From positions 66,358-122,652 of the forward strand of contig NZ_FMZM01000009.1 in the NCBI RefSeq assembly GCF_900101465.1: 56,295 nucleotides of DNA. The letters run 5' to 3'. This DNA comes from Nocardioides lianchengensis. Lineage in GTDB: Bacteria > Actinomycetota > Actinomycetes > Propionibacteriales > Nocardioidaceae. The first letter of the stretch is position 1. The number at the start of each line of letters is the position of its first letter. This document shows, piece by piece, positions 40,995 to 48,710 of this stretch. A program made the translations under genes and the position numbers. Below the pieces are notes generated by a model. The model did not search any database and was not told the DNA's origin. It worked only from the letters and a program-made list of their open reading frames with translations.

Positions 40995-41930
40995 GTGCGC
41001 ATCGAGCAGCTCGAGTACATCGCCGCCGTCACCCAGTACGGCTCGCTCCGCAAGGCGAGCGAGAGCCTCCACGTCTCCCAGCCCGCCCTCAGCGAGGCGG
41101 TCTCCAAGCTGGAGCGCGAGCTCGGCGTGATCCTGCTCGACCGACGTCGCTCCGGAGCCCGGATCAGCCGCCGCGGCCGCGAGCTGCTGCAGAACATGGT
41201 CGAGGTCCTGGAGGCCGTCGACCGGCTGCGCACCGCCGCGGGCGACCAGGCCGCCGGCCACCACGTGGTCCGGGTCGGCACGGTGAGCGCGGCGACCTCG
41301 ACCGTGCTGGTCCCCGCCGTCCGCGACTTCCGGGCCGCCCACCCCGGCCGCACCGCCGAGGTCCTCAACATCCAGCAGGGCGAGATCGACCAGGGGCTTC
41401 GGGAGGGAGCCCTCGACCTCGGCCTGGTCAACGTGCTCGCCGGCGACGACACCCCGCCCGACCTGGTCGACCTCGGCCTGGTGCACGGACGCCCGGTGGC
41501 GGTGCTGCCGGCCGGCCACCCGCTGGCGTCGTACGAGGAGGTGACGACCGAGCAGCTGCGCACCGAGCCTTTCGTGGCGATGCGGGCCGGCTACCTCATG
41601 CACCGCTTCGCACACCGGCTCTTCGGCGTCGACATGCCCGAGATCTCCTACACGACCGACGGGGCCGAGCTCGGCAAGACCATGGTCGCCGAGGGTCTCG
41701 GGGTCACCGTGCTCCCCCACTACAGCGTCGCCGGCGATCCCCTGGAGCGGGCCGGCCTGATCACCCATCGTCCGCTGCGACACGACAGCACCGCCGTGAC
41801 GCTCGTGCTGCGGCAGCGCCGACAGCAGCACGTCCCGCAGCCGGTGCGCGACCTGGCCGCCGCCCTGGTCGCCCGGGCCCGCACGCAGGACGGAACCACC
41901 TCTCCCCCGGTGGCGTCCGAGACCGCATGA
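40995..41930 (+). CDS. LysR-family regulator
   Basis: This 311-residue protein begins VRIEQLEYIAAVTQYGSLRKASESLHVSQPALSEAVSKLERELGVILLDRR, the LysR helix-turn-helix, followed by the two-lobed effector domain (VVRVGTVSAATSTVLVPAVRDFRAAHPGR; FVAMRAGYLMHRF). I chose the GTG at 40995. It is divergent from the monooxygenase-like gene and 1.2 kb from sfnG, so it is likely to govern organosulfur use, in the way CysB/Cbl-type regulators do elsewhere. Its stop overlaps the next gene (ATGA). Confidence 0.9.
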   Translation: MRIEQLEYIAAVTQYGSLRKASESLHVSQPALSEAVSKLERELGVILLDRRRSGARISRRGRELLQNMVEVLEAVDRLRTAAGDQAAGHHVVRVGTVSAATSTVLVPAVRDFRAAHPGRTAEVLNIQQGEIDQGLREGALDLGLVNVLAGDDTPPDLVDLGLVHGRPVAVLPAGHPLASYEEVTTEQLRTEPFVAMRAGYLMHRFAHRLFGVDMPEISYTTDGAELGKTMVAEGLGVTVLPHYSVAGDPLERAGLITHRPLRHDSTAVTLVLRQRRQQHVPQPVRDLAAALVARARTQDGTTSPPVASETA

Positions 41931-42859
41931 GACGCACCCTCGCCGCCGTCGCCGCCACCGCGCTCCTCGCCCTCACCGCCTGCTCGTCCTCGGACGGCGA
42001 CGGGGGCGGCGACTCGGCCGGCGCGAGCGCCCAGTACGACGAGTCGGCCTCCGAGGCGCCGGCCGAGCCCGAGGCTCTGACGGCGTACGACGAGGACAGC
42101 GCCGCCGACCCGGCGCGCGCGGACGTCGTGTCGCAGACCGCCCCCGAGGCCGAGGCGCGCTCGGTGATCTCGACCGGCGACGTCACGCTCCGCAGCAAGG
42201 ACGTCGCCCAGGCCGTCCTCGCCGTCCGCCGGGTGGTCGACACGGTGGCGGGCCGGGTCGAGACCGACCAGGCCGAGACCGACCGGAAGGGCGCGCTCGT
42301 GCGGTCGCAGATGGTGCTCCGCGTGCCCTCGGCCCGCTTCGACGAGGCGATGCAGGCGCTGAAGGGGACCGCCACCCTGGTCTCGTCCGGCGCCGACAGC
42401 AAGGACGTCACGACCGAGGTCCTCGACGTGGACGTCCGGGTCCGGGTCCAGCGCCGCAGCATCGAGAGGATCGCCCTCCTGCTGGACCGCGCCGAGAGCA
42501 TCCGCGACATCGTGAGCATCGAGGCCCAGCTCTCCCAGCGCCAGGCCGACCTCGCCGCTCTGGAGCGGAAGCAGACGGTGCTGGCCTCGCAGACCTCGAT
42601 GTCGACGATCTCCGTCTCGGTCGAGCGCACCGAGAAGAAGACGGCCGCGGACGAGAGGGAGCAGAACGAGGCCGGCTTCCTCACCGGGCTCGACGCCGGC
42701 TGGGACGCGCTGAGGACGTTCGGCGTCGGCTTCGCCACCTTCCTCGGCGCGGTGCTGCCGTGGACCCTGGTGCTGCTCGTCCTCGCCGTACCCGGTGTCC
42801 CGCTGCTGCGGCGGCTGCGCCGCCGCCCGGCCGCACCGCCGACCGCGCCCGCGGCCTAG
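41927..42859 (+). CDS. DUF4349 lipoprotein
   Basis: This 310-residue protein has a lipobox (LLALTACSSS, Cys19), an acidic linker, and the DUF4349 pattern: RSVISTGDVTLRSKDVAQAVLAVRRVVDTVAGRVE, QMVLRVPSARFDEAMQAL, VTTEVLDVDVRVRVQRRSIERIALLLDRAESIRDIVSIEAQLSQRQADL, then a membrane segment (LGAVLPWTLVLLVLAVPGVPLL) and a basic tail. The middle contains a coiled coil. It is a surface protein of unknown function, coupled to the LysR gene by ATGA. Confidence 0.88.
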   Translation: MRRTLAAVAATALLALTACSSSDGDGGGDSAGASAQYDESASEAPAEPEALTAYDEDSAADPARADVVSQTAPEAEARSVISTGDVTLRSKDVAQAVLAVRRVVDTVAGRVETDQAETDRKGALVRSQMVLRVPSARFDEAMQALKGTATLVSSGADSKDVTTEVLDVDVRVRVQRRSIERIALLLDRAESIRDIVSIEAQLSQRQADLAALERKQTVLASQTSMSTISVSVERTEKKTAADEREQNEAGFLTGLDAGWDALRTFGVGFATFLGAVLPWTLVLLVLAVPGVPLLRRLRRRPAAPPTAPAA

Positions 42860-42879
42860 GCCGGCCGGATCGGGCCGAT

Positions 42880-42973
42880 GAGAGTTTCATCGGCTGGCCG
42901 ATGAAACTCTTCCCTGGACGATGAACCTTTGTCGTCCCGGCGTGAGGTCTGTCGGCCAGCCGATGAAACTCTC
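42880..42973. repeat. 93-bp palindromic repeat element, copy B
   Basis: It matches 11588-11680: TTCATCGGCTGGCCGATGAA, CCTGGACGATGAACC, GTCGTCCCGGCGTGAGG, then GTCGGCCAGCCGATGAAACT. Its outer ends AGAGTTTCAT/ATGAAACTCT are also inverted. It lies between the DUF4349 and hemE genes, at the edge of the accessory block. Confidence 0.85.
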
Positions 42974-42987
42974 TGGCGCCGACGAGC

Positions 42988-44034
42988 TCAGCCCTCGTAG
43001 GTCTGGACGAACTCCGTCAGCCGTGCGAGCTGGTCGGGGTCGGTGGACGGGATCACGCCGTGACCGAGGTTGAAGATGTGACCCTTCGCCGCGCGGCCGG
43101 CCTCGATGATCTCGGCGGCGCGGGCGGTCATCACCTCGGTCGGGGCGAAGACCAGGGTCGGGTCGAGGTTGCCCTGCACGCCGCGGTCGCCGACCTGCGG
43201 GATCGCGGAGGCCAGCGGGGTGCGCCAGTCGACGCCCACGACGTCGGCGCCGGCCTCGCCCATCGGGCCGAGCAGGTTGCTGGTGCCGACCCCGAAATGG
43301 ATGCGCGGGACGCCCAGTGCGCCGGCCCGCTCGAGCACCCGGGCGGAGTGCGGCATCACGTGCTCGCGGTAGTCGCCGGGCGTCAGCGCCCCGGCCCACG
43401 AGTCGAAGAGCTGGACGGCGGAGGCCCCGGCCGCGACCTGGACCTCGAGGTACGTCGCCGCGATGCCGGCGATCTTGTGCATCAGCGCGTCCCACACGTC
43501 GGGGGCGCCGAACATCATCGCCTTGGTCTTCGCGTGCTCCTTGGACGGCCCGCCCTCGACGAGGTACGACGCCACGGTGAATGGCGCGCCCGCGAAGCCG
43601 ATGAGCGGCGTGCCGCCGAGCTCGCCCACCAGGCCGCGGACCGCCTCGGTGATGAACGGGACGTGCTCGGGCGTGAGGTCCGGGATCGCCTCGACGTCGG
43701 CCAGGGTGCGCACCGGGTCGGCCACGACCGGGCCGATGCCGGGCTTGATGTCGAGGTCGACGCCGACCGCCTTCAGCGGCAGCACGATGTCGGAGAAGAA
43801 GATGGCGGCGTCGACGCCGTAGCGCCGCACAGGCTGCATCGTGATCTCCACGACGAGCGACGGGTCCATGCAGGACTCGAGCATCCCGACGCCCTCGCGG
43901 AGCTTGAGGTACTCGGGCAGCGAGCGGCCCGCCTGGCGCATGAACCAGACCGGCGTGTGGGGCACCGGCTCCCCCCGGGCCGCCTTCAGGAAGGCGCTCG
44001 CAGCGAGGTCGGGGTGGGGCTGATCGGTGCTCAC
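42988..44034 (-). CDS. hemE: Uroporphyrinogen decarboxylase
   Basis: From the GTG at 44034 this is 348 residues, normal for HemE. Motifs are PVWFMRQAGRSLPEY (substrate-binding Arg), FFSDIVLPLKAVG, GFAGAPFTVASYLVEGG, LFDSWAGALTP and HFGVGTSNLLGPMGEAGADVVGVDWRTPL, ending FNLGHGVIP. It makes coproporphyrinogen III in the cytoplasm. An ATG at 44073 would add 13 residues. It is divergent from DUF3000 and rnd, a conserved actinobacterial neighbourhood. Confidence 0.96.
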   Translation of the reverse strand: MSTDQPHPDLAASAFLKAARGEPVPHTPVWFMRQAGRSLPEYLKLREGVGMLESCMDPSLVVEITMQPVRRYGVDAAIFFSDIVLPLKAVGVDLDIKPGIGPVVADPVRTLADVEAIPDLTPEHVPFITEAVRGLVGELGGTPLIGFAGAPFTVASYLVEGGPSKEHAKTKAMMFGAPDVWDALMHKIAGIAATYLEVQVAAGASAVQLFDSWAGALTPGDYREHVMPHSARVLERAGALGVPRIHFGVGTSNLLGPMGEAGADVVGVDWRTPLASAIPQVGDRGVQGNLDPTLVFAPTEVMTARAAEIIEAGRAAKGHIFNLGHGVIPSTDPDQLARLTEFVQTYEG

Positions 44035-44093
44035 GACCGCAAGGGTGACACCTGTCCCGGCGTGTTCGCACATCGGTTCGAGCGAGGCGGACC

Positions 44094-44099
44094 TACTGT
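44094..44099 (+). promoter_or_regulatory. TACTGT -10 box, leaderless DUF3000 start
   Basis: TACTGT is followed by six bases and the ATG at 44106. No usable ribosome site is present. Confidence 0.5.
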
Positions 44100-44105
44100 G
44101 GAGCC

Positions 44106-44732
44106 ATGGTCGTGCGTCAGGAGACGCACCCGGACACGGGTGCGGCAGGCAGCCCCCCGGATTTCCGCGCCGCCGTGAGCACCATGCAGGCCGCCCGGCT
44201 GCGGCCCGAGGTGCTCTGCGAGGAGATGCCGGCACCGCAGCGGATCGCCCCGCACGCCGCCGCACTGTCGGCCGACGTCACCGTCGACGACACCGACCTC
44301 GGCACCGGCCGGCTGATCCTGCTCCACGACCCCGCCGGCAACGACGCCTGGGACGGCACCTTCCGGTGCGTGGCCTATGCGCGGGCCGAGATCGAGGTGG
44401 ACCTGATCACCGACCCGATGCTCGCCGACGTGGGCTGGTCCTGGCTCACCGACGCGCTCACCGGCCACGGGGCGTCGTACGCCGCCGTCTCCGGGACGGT
44501 CACGCGGGTCGCGACCGAGAGCTTCGGCGGGATGTCCGACGAGGACGGCACCGCCCAGATCGAGATCCGCGCCTCCTGGACGCCGGTCGCCGTCGGCGAC
44601 GCTCCGCTCGACCTGGCCCCGCACGTCGAGGCCTGGGGCGAGCTGCTGTGCACCGCCGTCGGTCTGCCGCCGGTGCCCGAGGGGGTCGCCGTGATGCCGA
44701 GCCGGCGGGGGCAGCGGGGCTCGACCCGCTGA
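44106..44732 (+). CDS. DUF3000 family protein
   Basis: This 208-residue protein has the DUF3000 pattern: FRAAVSTMQAARLRPEVLCEEMPAPQRIAPHAAALSADV, GRLILLHDPAGNDAWDGTFRCVAYARAEIE, MLADVGWSWLTDALTGHGA and IRASWTPV. It is soluble, actinobacteria-specific and of unknown function. It is regularly found next to RNase D and hemE; here its TGA shares one base with the rnd start (TGATG). Confidence 0.88.
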   Translation: MVVRQETHPDTGAAGSPPDFRAAVSTMQAARLRPEVLCEEMPAPQRIAPHAAALSADVTVDDTDLGTGRLILLHDPAGNDAWDGTFRCVAYARAEIEVDLITDPMLADVGWSWLTDALTGHGASYAAVSGTVTRVATESFGGMSDEDGTAQIEIRASWTPVAVGDAPLDLAPHVEAWGELLCTAVGLPPVPEGVAVMPSRRGQRGSTR

Positions 44733-46036
44733 TGACCGACCCCGTCGACCCCACACCGGAGCCCGGTCCCGAGGCCCCGGTGGAGCCCGAAGCCGAGCCG
44801 GCACCCCTGCTGACCCTGCGGGACGGCCTGCCGCCCGTCATCGACACGCCGCCCGCACTGGCCGACTACTGCCGGCTGCTCGCCGCTGGCAGCGGCCCGG
44901 TCGCGATCGACGCCGAGCGCGCGTCGGGCTACCGCTACTCCAACCGTGCCTACCTCGTGCAGCTGCGCCGTGAGGGCGCCGGCACCGCCCTGGTCGACCC
45001 GATCGGGCTCGACATGGCCCCGCTGCAGGAGGCCCTGGCCGGCACCGAGTGGATCCTGCACGCCGCCACCCAGGACCTCCCCTGCCTGGCCGAGATCGGC
45101 CTGCACCCCGACGCCCTCTTCGACACCGAGCTCGCCGGCCGGTTGCTCGGCCACCCGCGGGTCGGGCTGGCCACGCTGGTGGAGACGGTGCTCGGCTTCC
45201 GGATGAAGAAGGAGCACTCGGCGGTCGACTGGTCGACCCGGCCGCTGCCCGCGCCCTGGCTCGAGTACGCCGCGCTCGACGTCGAGGTGCTCGCCGAGCT
45301 GCGCGAGGCCCTCGGCCGCGAGCTCGACGAGGCCGGCAAGGCGGAGTGGGCGCGCCAGGAGTTCGACCACCTGCGCTTCTTCGAGCCGACCCCGCGCGTC
45401 GACGCGTGGCGTCGTACCTCCGGCATGCACCGGGTCCGCGGCCGCCGCGGGCTGGGCGCCGTCCGCGAGCTGTGGACCACCCGCGACGAGCTCGCCGAGC
45501 AGCGCGACGTGACGCCCGGCCGGATCATCCCCGACGCCGCGATCGTCGCCGCCGCGCAGGCGCTGCCCGAGGACCGGGCCGCGCTGCTGGCCACCAAGGG
45601 CTTCCACGGCCGCGGTGCCGAGCGCTACTCGTCGAAGTGGGTCGCCGCGCTGCGCAAGGTGGCCGAGCTCGAGGAGCGCGACCTGCCGACCCGCTCGCCG
45701 CGGGGCGACGGACCGCCGCTGCCGCGCGCCTGGGCCGAGAAGGACCCCGTCGCCGCCCGCCGCCTGGTGATCGCGCGCGAGGCCATGGCCGCCCTGGCCG
45801 AGCAGCACCACCTGCCGGTCGAGAACCTGCTCACCCCCGACTTCCTGCGCCGTACGCTCTGGACGCCGCCGAGCAGCCGCGTCCCTGAGCAGCTCGCCAC
45901 GGAGGTCGACGCCGCGCTCACCGCGCTCGGCGCCCGACGCTGGCAGGTCGACCTGACCGGTCCGGTGATCGTCGACGCGATCCTGCGTGGCGACGAGGAG
46001 CCGCCGGCCGCCCCGGCCGAGGTCGAGTCGGACTAG
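44732..46036 (+). CDS. rnd: Ribonuclease D
   Basis: This 434-residue 3'-5' exoribonuclease has the DEDDy domain: VAIDAERASGYRYSNRAYLVQL (DxE), LHAATQDLPCL (Asp), and YAALDVEVLAEL (Tyr and Asp), then HRDC-type helical regions (ARRLVIAREAMAALAEQHHLPVENLLTPDFL). It trims tRNA and other stable RNA ends. The N-terminal 30 residues are a Pro/Glu-rich extension. Confidence 0.93.
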   Translation: MTDPVDPTPEPGPEAPVEPEAEPAPLLTLRDGLPPVIDTPPALADYCRLLAAGSGPVAIDAERASGYRYSNRAYLVQLRREGAGTALVDPIGLDMAPLQEALAGTEWILHAATQDLPCLAEIGLHPDALFDTELAGRLLGHPRVGLATLVETVLGFRMKKEHSAVDWSTRPLPAPWLEYAALDVEVLAELREALGRELDEAGKAEWARQEFDHLRFFEPTPRVDAWRRTSGMHRVRGRRGLGAVRELWTTRDELAEQRDVTPGRIIPDAAIVAAAQALPEDRAALLATKGFHGRGAERYSSKWVAALRKVAELEERDLPTRSPRGDGPPLPRAWAEKDPVAARRLVIAREAMAALAEQHHLPVENLLTPDFLRRTLWTPPSSRVPEQLATEVDAALTALGARRWQVDLTGPVIVDAILRGDEEPPAAPAEVESD

Positions 46037-46042
46037 CGCCGA

Positions 46043-47437
46043 CTAGTCCGTCGACTCCGGGTCGGCCGGGCTCTCGGTGCCGTCGGACTCCTCGGGCTCC
46101 TCCGGGTCCAGCACCGTCCGGGAGGCCTCGTCGATGCGGCTCGTGAGGTCGTCGAGGTCGTCGAGGACCGGGACGGTGAACATCTCGTCGAGCAGCGGCG
46201 CGACGGACTGGTCGAGGGCCGGCCACACGTCGAGGCGCGGGAGGACCTGCAGGTCGCCGACGCTGGACGTGAAGACCGCGGCGTGCTCGGGCTGGCGGTC
46301 GGGCTGGAGGAAGTCGTCGGTCAGGGCGACCGCCTGGTTGACCGGCACGATGTAGCCCGACCGGGCGACCGTGCGGACCGCGTCGGTCGAGAGCGCGTAG
46401 ACCAGGAAGTCGGCGGCCGCCGGCACGTTGTCGCCGCCGTTCCCGATGCAGGCGCCGGTGATCTCGCCGATCGTGGCGGGCGAGTCGAGCGTCGGCATCG
46501 GCATCACGTCGAAGTCCAGGCCCTCGACCTCGCGGAGCTCGGGCACCATCGAGCGGTAGCCCTCGATCATGCCGAGCCGGCCCCGCTCGAACCACTCCAG
46601 CGGCGTACGACGCGCCAGCTGCTGGTCGGAGAGGGTGACCGTCGGGTCGCGCAGCACCTCCAGCGTGCGGGTCAGCGCCTCGCGCGAGCTCTCGTCGGAG
46701 AACGCGAAGGAGGTGGGCTCCTCCTCGTCGTCGAAGAGCTTCCCCCCGCCGGAGTAGAGGAACGGCGCGAGGCTGTGGGCGGTCGGGTCGACGTGGACGC
46801 CCTTGTTGCGGGGGCGTCGGGCGGCGAAGCGGGCCGCCTCCTCGAACTGGTCGAACGACCAGCGGGCGTTCTCGGCCGACGACGGCACGTTGAGGCCGCG
46901 CGCGGCCATCCGCTCGAAGTTGACGAGCCGGGTGTTGTAGAAGATCACCATCGGCGAGATGGAGTAGGGCATGCACTGCAGCCGGCGGTCGTCCGAGAAG
47001 GCCTCGAGCGCGGCGCGGGAGTACTGGTCGCCGAACTCGACGCCCCGCTCGTCCAGCATCTCGTCGACGGGGACGTTGAGGTCCTCGTCGCGCAGCCAGA
47101 CCAGGTCGTCGCGGTCGGCGAGGAAGACGTCGGGCGCCTTGCGTCCGCCAGCGCGGACCGCGGCCTCCAGGGCGGTGTTGTCGGGGTAGGCCAGGACCTT
47201 GACCTGGGTCAGCTCGGAGGTGGCGTTGTAGGCGTCGACCATCTCCTGGTACGACGCGACCTCGGCCTCGCTGCCCCAGACCCCGAAGGTCAGCCGGCTC
47301 TTCTCGACCGCGGCGGTGGTGGGGGCCGGCGACGGGCCGACGTCGGGGCCGGACTCCGTGTCGCACGCGGCCAGCCCGAGGGCGACCCCCAGGGCCAGAC
47401 CGGCCGCCAGGACCCGTCGTACACGCCTCGCAGTCAC
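46043..47437 (-). CDS. Extracellular solute-binding lipoprotein (sugar ABC type)
   Basis: This 464-residue protein has a lipobox (LGVALGLAACDTE) and the family 1 solute-binding pattern: RLTFGVWGSEAEVASYQEMVDAYNA, DVFLADRDDLVWLRDEDL, MPYSISPMVIFYNTRLV, WSFDQFEEAARFAA, FERGRLGMIEGYRSMVPEL. It probably captures an oligosaccharide. I chose the GTG at 47437 with GGAG eight bases before it. No permease or ATPase genes are nearby, so its transporter is elsewhere or it acts as a sensor. The tail is very acidic. Confidence 0.85.
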   Translation of the reverse strand: MTARRVRRVLAAGLALGVALGLAACDTESGPDVGPSPAPTTAAVEKSRLTFGVWGSEAEVASYQEMVDAYNATSELTQVKVLAYPDNTALEAAVRAGGRKAPDVFLADRDDLVWLRDEDLNVPVDEMLDERGVEFGDQYSRAALEAFSDDRRLQCMPYSISPMVIFYNTRLVNFERMAARGLNVPSSAENARWSFDQFEEAARFAARRPRNKGVHVDPTAHSLAPFLYSGGGKLFDDEEEPTSFAFSDESSREALTRTLEVLRDPTVTLSDQQLARRTPLEWFERGRLGMIEGYRSMVPELREVEGLDFDVMPMPTLDSPATIGEITGACIGNGGDNVPAAADFLVYALSTDAVRTVARSGYIVPVNQAVALTDDFLQPDRQPEHAAVFTSSVGDLQVLPRLDVWPALDQSVAPLLDEMFTVPVLDDLDDLTSRIDEASRTVLDPEEPEESDGTESPADPESTD

Positions 47438-47511
47438 CCGCACCCTCTCCGTCACACCCGTCCACTCACGCCGGGCACACCCTACCGACCGAGCGCCAAC
47501 GGTTGCGCTCC

Positions 47512-47964
47512 TCAACCGAGGAACGGGAGAGCGGCGTTGATCACGCTGTCGAAGACCGCACGGTCGAGGGCCGCGCCCTCGCGGCGCACCACGGCCGGCT
47601 CCAGCACCAGGAGCCGGTCCAGGCGGACCTCGCTCGGGCGCCGCTGCCGGTCCCAGCCACCGGACCCGACGTCCATCCAGTGCCGGCCGTAGCGGGCCTC
47701 GTCGGCCGCGTCACGGTCGTGGTCCTTACTGGTGAGCATCAGGCCGAGGAGGCGGTCCCCGCGCCGGCCGATGACCAGCACCGGGCGGTCCTTGCCCTGG
47801 CGCGGGTCGTCCTCGTAGGCGACCCAGGCCCACACGACCTCGCCCGGGTCGGGGTTCCCGTCGGGTCGGGGGTCGTAGCCGAGCTGGTCGCCACCGGCGG
47901 GCCGGCGGGCCGCCGCCGGGGTGGACCGACGGCTGGGCAGGAGACGGGCGAGGAGGCGACGCAT
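47512..47964 (-). CDS. PemK/MazF-like protein without a visible antitoxin
   Basis: This 150-residue protein has the PemK/MazF beta-barrel pattern: PGEVVWAWVAYEDDPRQGKDRPVLVIGRRGDRLLGLMLTSKDHD and RLDRLLVLEPAVVRREGAALDRAVFDSVINAAL. MazF-type toxins cut mRNA. The N-terminal 40 residues (RRLLARLLPSRRST) are extra and basic. No antitoxin gene is adjacent, so it may be a solitary, domesticated RNase or no toxin at all. TAGGCT lies 6 bases before the ATG. Confidence 0.8.
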   Translation of the reverse strand: MRRLLARLLPSRRSTPAAARRPAGGDQLGYDPRPDGNPDPGEVVWAWVAYEDDPRQGKDRPVLVIGRRGDRLLGLMLTSKDHDRDAADEARYGRHWMDVGSGGWDRQRRPSEVRLDRLLVLEPAVVRREGAALDRAVFDSVINAALPFLG

Positions 47965-47970
47965 GCCCCG

Positions 47971-47976
47971 AGCCTA
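47971..47976 (-). promoter_or_regulatory. TAGGCT -10 box, leaderless PemK-like start
   Basis: TAGGCT on the minus strand is followed by six bases and the ATG at 47964. Confidence 0.5.
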
Positions 47977-48013
47977 GAGAACACGCCGGACCGGGAGCGC
48001 CTCACGGCGCGTG

Positions 48014-48035
48014 GCCGCTCGTAGCGGCTTATTTT
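48014..48035 (+). terminator. Terminator-like hairpin with T-rich tail
   Basis: GCCGCT-CGT-AGCGGC is followed by TTATTTT, a classic plus-strand intrinsic terminator. No plus-strand gene ends nearby, so it may end a long or antisense transcript over 46043-47964. On the minus strand it would lie in the PemK-like leader. Confidence 0.5.
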
Positions 48036-48099
48036 GGGACCCGGGGCTGCCACGGCCCGACGTGCTCTCCTTGAGTCTAACGGCCGGGGCCAGGTGGAT

Positions 48100-48687
48100 C
48101 TAAGAGAGTCGGTGCTCGAGCTCCAGGTGGCCCGCCGCCTCCAGTTGCTCCGAGACCAGCAGCATCCGGCGCAGGTCGCCGTCGTCGCCGCTCGCCCGGC
48201 CGGCGGCCACGACCCGGGCGAAGGCCGCCCCGCGGAACAGGACGTCGGCGAAGTCGCCCTCGACGATGCCGCGCAGCACCTGGTCGACCATGGCCTTCAG
48301 CTGCTCGGGACCGGGCGGGTCGGCGACGCCGGCCACCACCCGCGCCACCTGGGCCCGGCCGCGGCCCTCCTCGAACTCCCGCGCGGCGGCCACCGGGTCG
48401 GCGTACACCCACGACCGGAGGACGAAGAGCCGCCACAGGCACCCGGCCAGCGAGTCGGCCGGCGACCCGGCCCAGACCTCGGCGATGGTCTCGATGCCCT
48501 CGGTCTCGGCGAGGTGCAGCAGCCGCTCCGCGACCGCGTCGTCACCGCTCGCCCGGGCCCCGCGCACCAGCAGGGTCGCGGCCCGGTCGGCGGCCTCGCT
48601 GACCAGTGCCGGGTCGGTGCCGCCGACCAGGTCGTCGAAGTACCGGTCACCCGGCTTCATCGGGCGGTGGTGGCGGCGCTCGGACAT
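48100..48687 (-). CDS. Conserved helical protein of unknown function
   Basis: This 195-residue protein is almost all helical: DPALVSEAADRAATLLVRGARASGDDAVAERLLHLAETEGIETIAEVWAGSPADSLAGCLWRLFVLRSWV, then EQLKAMVDQVLRGIVEGDFADVLFRGAAFARVVAAGRA. Similar proteins are widespread in actinobacteria without a known role. The ATG at 48687 has TAGCCT 6 bases upstream. Confidence 0.78.
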   Translation of the reverse strand: MSERRHHRPMKPGDRYFDDLVGGTDPALVSEAADRAATLLVRGARASGDDAVAERLLHLAETEGIETIAEVWAGSPADSLAGCLWRLFVLRSWVYADPVAAAREFEEGRGRAQVARVVAGVADPPGPEQLKAMVDQVLRGIVEGDFADVLFRGAAFARVVAAGRASGDDGDLRRMLLVSEQLEAAGHLELEHRLS

Positions 48688-48693
48688 GCGGTC

Positions 48694-48699
48694 AGGCTA
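48694..48699 (-). promoter_or_regulatory. TAGCCT -10 box, leaderless start of the helical protein
   Basis: TAGCCT on the minus strand is followed by six bases and the ATG at 48687. Confidence 0.5.
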
Positions 48700-48710
48700 C
48701 GACGCCACCG

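Noticed and set aside
47739..48053. 104-codon minus-strand frame starting in the PemK-like leader
   Set aside because: It overlaps the PemK-like gene in another frame and its sequence after the first 30 codons is a clear shadow.
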